Of a stretch of DNA of 19,734 bases, positions 1-5,158 are shown piece by piece. Location: NCBI GenBank assembly GCA_934230685.1, contig CAKQFF010000021.1, positions 1-19,734 of the forward strand. The letters run 5' to 3'. Made by a program: the position numbers and the translations under genes. A model generated the notes under the pieces. That model was given only the letters and a program-made list of their open reading frames with translations, made no database searches and had not been told where the DNA came from. How positions within the stretch are numbered: the first letter of the stretch is position 1; every line of letters starts with the position of its first letter. This DNA comes from an uncultured Prevotella sp. Its GTDB lineage: Bacteria > Bacteroidota > Bacteroidia > Bacteroidales > Bacteroidaceae.

Positions 1-935
1 TAGACACCAGCGACGAGTGGATTATGACCCGTGTCGGTATCAAGGAACGCCACATCCTCACAGAGGAAGGTCTCGGAACGAGCTATATGGCCCGTAAGGC
101 AGCCAAGCAGCTCATCAAGAAGACAGGCGTTGATCCCGATACGATTGATGCGCTGATCGTAACCACCACAACTCCCGACTACAAGTTCCCCTCTACGGCA
201 TCCATCGTCCTTGGCAAACTTGGACTGAAGAATGCCTTTGCCTTCGACTTTGAGGCAGCATGCTGCGGATTCCTTTATTCGCTCGACGTGGCTGCCACAA
301 TGATCGAGAGCGGTCGCTACAAGAAGATAATCGTTATCGGTGCCGACAAAATGTCGTCGCTTGTCGACTATCAAGACCGTGCCACATGTGTGCTCTTCGG
401 CGACGGTGCCGGAGCAGTGCTCGTTGAGGCTACCGAGGAGGAGAATGTAGGCGTGCAGAACTCTTATCTGCGTACAGATGGCATCGGACTTCCATTCCTT
501 CACATGAAGGCTGGCGGTTCGGTTTGCCCACCTTCACATTTCACCGTAGACCATCGTTTGCACTATCTCTATCAAGAGGGTCGCACAGTGTTCCGTTATG
601 CTGTTACCGACATGAGCAACGATGTGGCTGAGGTGATGAAGCGCAACAACCTCACTGCCGATGATGTGAGATGGGTAGTGCCTCATGAGGCAAACCTGCG
701 TATCATCGAGGCAGTGACCAAGCGTATAGGTCTGCCTATGGACAAGGTGGTTGTAAACATCGAGCGCTACGGCAACACGAGTGCCGCCACAATACCATTG
801 GCATTGTGGGATAATGAGAAAAATATGAAGAAGGGTGACAACGTTATCTTCACCGCATTCGGTGCAGGTTTCGTTCACGGCGCTTCTTTCTACAAGTGGG
901 GCTACGATGGTTCTGCGGTAGCAGAGCAGAAGTAA
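1..935 (+). CDS. fabH: Beta-ketoacyl-ACP synthase III, 5' end cut by window
   Basis: FabH condenses acetyl-CoA with malonyl-ACP to start fatty acid synthesis in the cytoplasm. The reading frame is already open at the left edge (codons from base 3 read DTSDEWI before the first ATG at 24), and this is the conserved FabH N-terminal motif, so the true start lies outside the window and the ATG at 24 is internal. The catalytic triad is visible: Cys in EAACCGF (codon 261-263; a second Cys follows directly, where many homologues have Ala), His in VPHEAN (codon 684-686) and Asn in YGNTSAA (codon 774-776). The C-terminal thiolase fold runs to a normal end with a short unconserved tail (GSAVAEQK). It is followed by a strong hairpin terminator shared with the convergent gene. 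The family assignment is certain; only the first residues are missing. Confidence 0.96.
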   Translation, partial: DTSDEWIMTRVGIKERHILTEEGLGTSYMARKAAKQLIKKTGVDPDTIDALIVTTTTPDYKFPSTASIVLGKLGLKNAFAFDFEAACCGFLYSLDVAATMIESGRYKKIIVIGADKMSSLVDYQDRATCVLFGDGAGAVLVEATEEENVGVQNSYLRTDGIGLPFLHMKAGGSVCPPSHFTVDHRLHYLYQEGRTVFRYAVTDMSNDVAEVMKRNNLTADDVRWVVPHEANLRIIEAVTKRIGLPMDKVVVNIERYGNTSAATIPLALWDNEKNMKKGDNVIFTAFGAGFVHGASFYKWGYDGSAVAEQK

Positions 936-959
936 TCTAAGAAACATATTATCTTAAAT

Positions 960-1004
960 AAAAAGCACGTTCGGACTGTTTCGGCAATCTCGAACGTGCT
1001 TTTT
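960..1004. terminator. Bidirectional intrinsic terminator between fabH and the convergent small gene
   Basis: A perfect 14-bp stem (AAAAAGCACGTTCG at 960-973 with CGAACGTGCTTTTT at 991-1004) encloses a 17-nt loop. The A-run on one side and the T-run on the other make it able to act in both directions. It sits 25 bases after the fabH stop and 7 bases from the stop of the minus-strand gene. Confidence 0.9.
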
Positions 1005-1010
1005 CGTGTT

Positions 1011-1235
1011 TTACTTGAAGTTCTCCTGTCCGTCGGTCTCCCCATGCAGGGCTTCCTTGAATTTCTCCCAGTTTTGGAAACCCACGAGTAGCGAGATGCG
1101 GTCGAGAGTCTCACGCTTGGGTTTCTCCGTACCCTTGATGTAACTTGACAGTTTCTCTTTGGCAAATACTTTCTGCGGAATAAGCTCCAATTGGTGCTCT
1201 ACCGTGTCAAAAAGTTTCTTCAATGCGTAATTCAT
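1011..1235 (-). CDS. Small conserved-looking protein, possible helix-turn-helix
   Basis: This 74-residue protein has no function I can name. It is mostly helical in appearance and charged. Residues about 29-60 (LSSYIKG, then KPKRETLDRISLLVGF) resemble the second half of XRE/lambda-repressor-type helix-turn-helix domains, where a polar 'G..kP..etL..ia' turn precedes the last helices; the first helices are not recognisable, so this is only a suggestion. It is monocistronic, ends against the shared terminator at 960-1004, and starts divergently from the AICAR transformylase gene with about 100 bases between. A minus-strand TAnnTTTG box lies 36 bases upstream of the ATG. The alternative is that it is not translated, but the clean boundaries and facing promoter argue for a real gene. 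Confidence 0.65.
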   Translation of the reverse strand: MNYALKKLFDTVEHQLELIPQKVFAKEKLSSYIKGTEKPKRETLDRISLLVGFQNWEKFKEALHGETDGQENFK

Positions 1236-1270
1236 AATTCATAACATACTTAATGCATAATATTTCGGGG

Positions 1271-1278
1271 CAAAAGTA
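1271..1278 (-). promoter_or_regulatory. -7 box (TACTTTTG) for the small minus-strand gene
   Basis: On the minus strand the sequence reads TACTTTTG, matching the Bacteroidetes -7 consensus TAnnTTTG, 36 bases before the ATG at 1235. No good TTTG -33 element stands at the usual 19-21 bp distance, so only the -7 element is supported. Confidence 0.4.
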
Positions 1279-1300
1279 CGGCTTTTTGATGGAAAAATAG

Positions 1301-1308
1301 TAATTTTG
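1301..1308 (+). promoter_or_regulatory. -7 box (TAATTTTG) for the AICAR transformylase gene
   Basis: TAATTTTG matches TAnnTTTG and lies 31 bases before the ATG at 1340. The nearest TTTG (1285-1288) is only 12 bases upstream, too close for the usual -33 spacing, so the promoter call rests on the -7 box alone. Confidence 0.45.
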
Positions 1309-1339
1309 CAGATATATTTTTCATTCTTATAATCACTGT

Positions 1340-2521
1340 ATGAAAGAATTAGCACTTAAGTACGGATGCAATCCGAATCAGAAGCCTTCGCGAATCTATA
1401 TGGAAGAAGGCGAACTCCCAATCGAAGTACTCAACGGTCGTCCAGGCTATATCAATTTCCTCGACGCTCTCAACTCGTGGCAGCTTGTAAAAGAGCTCAA
1501 GGCTGCAACTGGTCTGCCAGCCGCTGCTTCCTTTAAGCACGTGTCTCCAGCCGGTGCTGCTGTGGGTCTGCCTCTTAGCGACACGCTTAAGAAGATATAC
1601 TTCGTTGATGACGTAAAGATAGAACTCTCGCCGATTGCATGTGCCTATGCTCGTGCCCGCGGTGCCGACCGCATGAGTTCCTACGGCGACTTTGTTGCGT
1701 TGAGCGACACTTGCGACGCTGCTACAGCCACTCTCATCAAGCGTGAGGTAAGCGATGGCGTGATAGCTCCGGACTTCACCCCCGAGGCAATTGAGATACT
1801 CAAGGCAAAGCGTAAGGGTACATACAACGTGATAAAAATCGACCCCAACTACACTCCAGCTCCCATTGAGCACAAGCAGGTGTTTGGTGTGACATTCGAG
1901 CAGGGCCGCAATGAGGTGCGTCTCGACGATCCTAAACTCTTCGAGAATATTCCCACAAAGGCAAAGAACTTCACTCCCGAAGCCATCCGCGACCTTATCA
2001 TCTCGCTCATCACTCTCAAGTACACTCAGTCTAACTCTGTATGCTACGTTAAGGACGGTCAGGCTATAGGCATCGGAGCTGGACAGCAGAGCCGTATCCA
2101 CTGCACACGTCTCGCAGGTAACAAGGCCGATATCTGGTGGTTGCGCCAGCATCCTAAGGTGATGAACTTGCCTTTTGTCGACGGCATACGCCGTGCCGAC
2201 CGCGACAACACTATCGATGTGTATATCTCGGAAGATTATGACGACGTACTGCGCGATGGCACATGGCAGATGTTCTTCAAGGAGAAGCCAGAGGTGTTGA
2301 CCATGGAGGAGAAGAAGGCATGGATAGCCCAGAACCGCGGTGTAGCCCTTGGTTCAGACGCATTCTTCCCATTTGGCGACAATATCGAGCGTGCCCACAA
2401 GAGCGGTGTAGAGTATATTGCCCAGGCTGGCGGCTCAGTACGCGACGACAATGTGATAGACACCTGCGACAAGTATGGCATCACAATGGCGTTCACAGGC
2501 GTGCGTTTGTTCCACCATTAA
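1340..2521 (+). CDS. Stand-alone AICAR transformylase (phosphoribosylaminoimidazolecarboxamide formyltransferase)
   Basis: It transfers a formyl group from 10-formyl-THF to AICAR, the ninth step of IMP synthesis, in the cytoplasm. The 393 residues match the free-standing AICARFT family of about 390 residues, not the C-terminal half of bifunctional PurH (about 310). The substrate and catalytic motif KHVSPAGAAVG is at about 66-76 (Lys66, His67), the SNSVCY segment and the IGIGAGQQSRIHCTRLAG motif lie near residues 233-260, and the end GGSVRDD…GVRLFHH is typical. There is no IMP cyclohydrolase domain. That activity is encoded alone at 16085-16678, so the two proteins together replace PurH. A 67-residue gene follows after 17 bases, probably in one transcript. 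It has no strong Shine-Dalgarno, as is usual in this phylum. Confidence 0.95.
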   Translation: MKELALKYGCNPNQKPSRIYMEEGELPIEVLNGRPGYINFLDALNSWQLVKELKAATGLPAAASFKHVSPAGAAVGLPLSDTLKKIYFVDDVKIELSPIACAYARARGADRMSSYGDFVALSDTCDAATATLIKREVSDGVIAPDFTPEAIEILKAKRKGTYNVIKIDPNYTPAPIEHKQVFGVTFEQGRNEVRLDDPKLFENIPTKAKNFTPEAIRDLIISLITLKYTQSNSVCYVKDGQAIGIGAGQQSRIHCTRLAGNKADIWWLRQHPKVMNLPFVDGIRRADRDNTIDVYISEDYDDVLRDGTWQMFFKEKPEVLTMEEKKAWIAQNRGVALGSDAFFPFGDNIERAHKSGVEYIAQAGGSVRDDNVIDTCDKYGITMAFTGVRLFHH

Positions 2522-2538
2522 TTAATAATTAAATCATT

Positions 2539-2742
2539 ATGAGCAAAGGCGACGATATAGATTCAATCATTGCCAATGGCATTTCATGGGGACGTGGCGG
2601 AGCTTCGTCAAAGAAGACCGATGACGGCAAAGTGAAGACAAAGGCAAAGAAGAAACAGTACATCACCGGTGCCCATGGCAGCGGTTCGGCACGTCAGAAG
2701 GCTAAATACCGCGAGCAACGTGCCAACAGACACAAGAAGTAA
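2539..2742 (+). CDS. Small basic protein of unknown function
   Basis: This is a 67-residue protein. An acidic N-terminus (MSKGDDIDSIIANG) with a WGRGG turn is followed by a Lys/Arg-rich half (KVKTKAKKK near residues 31-39; RQKAKYREQRANRHKK at the end). Such a charge pattern suits binding to RNA, DNA or ribosomes, but no family is recognised and this is inference. It starts 17 bases after the AICAR transformylase stop, on the same strand, and before the shared terminator at 2819-2859, so the two are probably cotranscribed. The ORF is short, but its codon use resembles that of its neighbours and its position inside the transcript favours a real gene. Confidence 0.7.
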   Translation: MSKGDDIDSIIANGISWGRGGASSKKTDDGKVKTKAKKKQYITGAHGSGSARQKAKYREQRANRHKK

Positions 2743-2818
2743 TGTCTATTGTTGGTGTATATAAAGAAAGGTATGCAAAATATGTATATATGTACACGCA
2801 ATAGATATAGGTAAACAA

Positions 2819-2859
2819 AAAAGCAGGGAATGTCGTTTGAATAGACATTCTCTGCTTTT
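2819..2859. terminator. Bidirectional intrinsic terminator between the small basic gene and rplS
   Basis: AAAAGCAGGGAATGTC (2819-2834) pairs with GACATTCTCTGCTTTT (2844-2859), 16 bp with one G·T pair and a 9-nt loop. A- and T-runs on the two sides allow it to end transcription from the left and, for rplS, from the right. Confidence 0.88.
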
Positions 2860-2887
2860 ATTTCTTTTCGAAAAAGGTACTCGAAAA

Positions 2888-3250
2888 TTACTCTGCTGTT
2901 GTGTTAACACGACGCTCAGCGATGCGAGCCTTCTTACCAGTGAGCTTGCGGAGGTAGTAGAGCTTAGCGCGACGTACCTTACCGTACTTGTTGATCTCAA
3001 TGCTGTCGATGTTCGGTGACTCGATTGGGAAGATACGCTCAACACCTACAGTACCAGACATCTTGCGAACAGTGAAACGCTTCTTGTCACCGTGGCCAGA
3101 AATCTTGATAACTACACCGCGGTAGAGCTGAATACGCTCCTTTGTACCCTCGATAATTTTGTAAGCGACTGTGATTGTGTCACCAGAACGGAACTCTGGG
3201 AACTTCTTGCCGGTTGCAAATGCTTCTTCAGCAACTTTAATTAAATCCAT
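2888..3250 (-). CDS. rplS: 50S ribosomal protein L19
   Basis: L19 sits at the 30S-50S interface of the ribosome. The 120 residues match the usual length of 115-125. Recognisable stretches are [16 protein letters not shown] (about 20-35), [10 protein letters not shown] (about 39-48), the basic [17 protein letters not shown] (about 59-75) and [20 protein letters not shown] (about 90-109). The start [11 protein letters not shown] fits the family. It is monocistronic with a well-formed promoter upstream and a shared terminator downstream. Nothing is odd about it. Confidence 0.97.
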   Translation of the reverse strand: MDLIKVAEEAFATGKKFPEFRSGDTITVAYKIIEGTKERIQLYRGVVIKISGHGDKKRFTVRKMSGTVGVERIFPIESPNIDSIEINKYGKVRRAKLYYLRKLTGKKARIAERRVNTTAE

Positions 3251-3342
3251 TGTAAATCTGATAATTAAATTTGTTTATCGTTCTCGCGCAACGTAACTGG
3301 GCAACACTTCTTCCCGTCATAGGTTACGCCGAAAAGCGGGTG

Positions 3343-3374
3343 CAAAGTTACTGCTTTTTCGTGTAACTCACAAA
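3343..3374 (-). promoter_or_regulatory. rplS promoter with both Bacteroidetes elements
   Basis: Read on the minus strand, TTTG (3371-3374) is followed after 20 bases by TAACTTTG (3343-3350), matching the Bacteroidetes -33 TTTG and -7 TAnnTTTG pair at the correct spacing. The -7 box is about 93 bases from the rplS ATG, leaving a long 5' leader, which is common for ribosomal protein genes. This is the best-formed promoter in the window. Confidence 0.75.
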
Positions 3375-3447
3375 TATTTAGCGAGTTAAATTCTATATAA
3401 TGCTTTAATAACTGTTGCTAATTGTTTTATTTGTTGATAAAAATTAA

Positions 3448-3455
3448 TATCTTTG
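3448..3455 (+). promoter_or_regulatory. -7 box (TATCTTTG) for the nucleotidase pair
   Basis: TATCTTTG fits TAnnTTTG and ends 25 bases before the ATG at 3481. A TTTG at 3430-3433 is only 14 bases upstream, short of the usual 19-21, so the -33 element is unclear. Confidence 0.5.
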
Positions 3456-3480
3456 CATCTATAAAAACAAAAAATATCGC

Positions 3481-4251
3481 ATGAACAAACAATTCACACT
3501 CATTTCGCTTGCCACGGTGTCGCTCTTAGCCACCTCGTGCGCCCAGCATCAGTATCAGGTAGCCGAGGTTACCCGTTCGCGCATACTCATAGACTCGCGT
3601 TACGACTCCAATATTCCCGCAGAGGCAACCGCCTATCTTGCTCCCTACAAGGCACATGTCGACAGTTTGATGTCGCCTGTCATGGGTATTGCCGCCTCTG
3701 ATTTATGGCGCAGCCGCCCTGAGAGTCCGTTGTCGAATCTTTTGTCCGACATATTGGTATGGAGCAGTAAGCGTTTTGGCGAGCATCCTGACTTTGCAGT
3801 CTACAATATGGGCGGCATACGCGCCTCTTTGAGCAAGGGTGACGTGACGCGTGGCGACATCCTCGACATTGCCCCCTTCGACAACAAGCTTTGTCTGCTC
3901 ACGCTTAGCGGCAGCGATGTGCTTGAGTTGTTCGGACAGATAGCCAAGGTTGGAGGCGAAGGCGTGAGCCACAGTGTGCGTCTTGAGATATCCAAGGACG
4001 GCAGGTTGCTCTCGTCGTCAATCAACGGCAAGCCTGTAGACCCCAACGCTTCCTACCGCATAGCCACTATCGACTATCTCGCCCAGGGCAACGACTATCT
4101 CTATGCCTTCAAGAAGAAGACCAATGTAGTGTCGCCAAAGAGCGAGGAGAACAACGCGCGCTTCCTTATCGAGGACTACTTCAAGCAGATGAAGGCCGAG
4201 GGCAAGATGGTGGATGCCAAGGTAGAGGGACGCGTGACGGTGAAGAATTGA
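3481..4251 (+). CDS. Lipoprotein with 5'-nucleotidase C-terminal (substrate-binding) domain only
   Basis: This is the C-terminal domain of UshA-type 5'-nucleotidases, which holds the nucleoside base, here as a separate lipidated protein. Residues 1-20 are a lipoprotein signal ending in the lipobox ATSC, with Cys20 the likely lipid site. The domain marks are the PESPLSNLLSDIL segment (about 80-92), NMGGIRASLSKGDVT (about 109-123), the DIAPFDN stretch just after, and DYLAQGNDYLYAF near residues 198-210. The metallophosphatase half is absent and is encoded by the next gene, 37 bases downstream. With its own signal peptide and stop, and with the domain order reversed compared with the fused enzyme, this is not a frameshift of one gene. 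Function alone is unclear; it probably partners the downstream protein in the periplasm. Confidence 0.88.
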   Translation: MNKQFTLISLATVSLLATSCAQHQYQVAEVTRSRILIDSRYDSNIPAEATAYLAPYKAHVDSLMSPVMGIAASDLWRSRPESPLSNLLSDILVWSSKRFGEHPDFAVYNMGGIRASLSKGDVTRGDILDIAPFDNKLCLLTLSGSDVLELFGQIAKVGGEGVSHSVRLEISKDGRLLSSSINGKPVDPNASYRIATIDYLAQGNDYLYAFKKKTNVVSPKSEENNARFLIEDYFKQMKAEGKMVDAKVEGRVTVKN

Positions 4252-4288
4252 TAACCATAAACCATAAAAAAGAATATAGAATACCGTT

Positions 4289-5131
4289 ATGAAGAAAATA
4301 TTCCTTATCATAGCCCTTTTCTGTGCCACACTCACTGTCTCGGCCCAGAAAACAAAGAAATTGGAGATACTCCACACCAACGACACCCATAGTTGCATAC
4401 TTCCGCTTAATCCCAATCTTGCCGATACTCTTTTGGCAGGACGTGGAGGCTTCCTTCGCCGCATAGCCATGATAGAGCAGGAGCGCAAGACAAATCCCGA
4501 CTTGCTGCTCTTCGACTCGGGCGACTTCTCACAGGGTTCACCCTTCTACACCCTGTTCAAGGGCGATGTGGAGGTGGAGCTTATGAACCGTATGGGCTAC
4601 GATGCAGTGACAATAGGTAATCATGAGTTTGACTTCGGACTCGACAACATGGCACGCATATTCCGTGCAGCCAAGTTCCCAGTGGTATGCTCCAACTACG
4701 ACTTCACCGGCACCCCCTTGCAAGGCATCGTAAAGCCATACGTCGTAATCAAGCGTGGTGGACTGCGCATAGGAGTATTTGGCATCTGTCCGCCAATGGA
4801 CGGACTTGTGGATGCTGCGAAATGCGAGGGAGTGAAATATCTTGATCCGATAAAGACAGCCGACGACGTGGCACGAATGCTCAAGCACGATAAGAAGTGC
4901 GACCTTGTGGTGTGTCTCTCACACCTCGGCTGGATAGTGAACCAGAACGTCGACGACCACAAGATGGTGCGCGGCAATCACGATATCGACGTGGTGCTTG
5001 GCGGACACTCACACACCTTTTTCGAGACATTGCAGTATGTCGAGAATGCCGACGGCAAGAAGATTCCTGACGACCAGAACGGCAAGAATGCCATCTTTGT
5101 GGGCAAACTGCTGTTGACCATGCAGCGATAG
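4289..5131 (+). CDS. Secreted 5'-nucleotidase/metallophosphatase catalytic domain
   Basis: This is the two-metal calcineurin-like phosphatase half of a UshA-type 5'-nucleotidase, acting on nucleotides in the periplasm. A Sec signal peptide (residues 1-19, cleavage after VSA) precedes the motifs: LHTNDTHS (Asp32 and His34 as metal ligands), DSGDFSQGSP, IGNHEFDFG, LSHLG and GGHSHTFF, which together supply the full set of metal-binding residues. The length of 280 is that of the catalytic domain alone; the substrate-binding domain is the preceding gene. The protein stops soon after the last strand (VGKLLLTMQR). It is cotranscribed with the upstream lipoprotein and probably with the large gene 27 bases downstream. 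The exact substrate cannot be read from the sequence. Confidence 0.92.
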   Translation: MKKIFLIIALFCATLTVSAQKTKKLEILHTNDTHSCILPLNPNLADTLLAGRGGFLRRIAMIEQERKTNPDLLLFDSGDFSQGSPFYTLFKGDVEVELMNRMGYDAVTIGNHEFDFGLDNMARIFRAAKFPVVCSNYDFTGTPLQGIVKPYVVIKRGGLRIGVFGICPPMDGLVDAAKCEGVKYLDPIKTADDVARMLKHDKKCDLVVCLSHLGWIVNQNVDDHKMVRGNHDIDVVLGGHSHTFFETLQYVENADGKKIPDDQNGKNAIFVGKLLLTMQR

Positions 5132-5143
5132 AACATAATAAAA

Positions 5144-5150
5144 AGGAGGA
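5144..5150 (+). promoter_or_regulatory. Unusually strong Shine-Dalgarno site
   Basis: AGGAGGA lies 8 bases before the ATG at 5159. Other genes here start without a recognisable ribosome binding site, as is usual in Bacteroidetes, so this site fixes the start of the 982-residue protein and stands out. Confidence 0.7.
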
Positions 5151-5158
5151 CCCAACCC

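Noticed and set aside
3481..5131. A single 5'-nucleotidase gene broken by a frameshift
   Set aside because: The two domains are in reverse order compared with the fused enzyme and each has its own signal peptide and stop.
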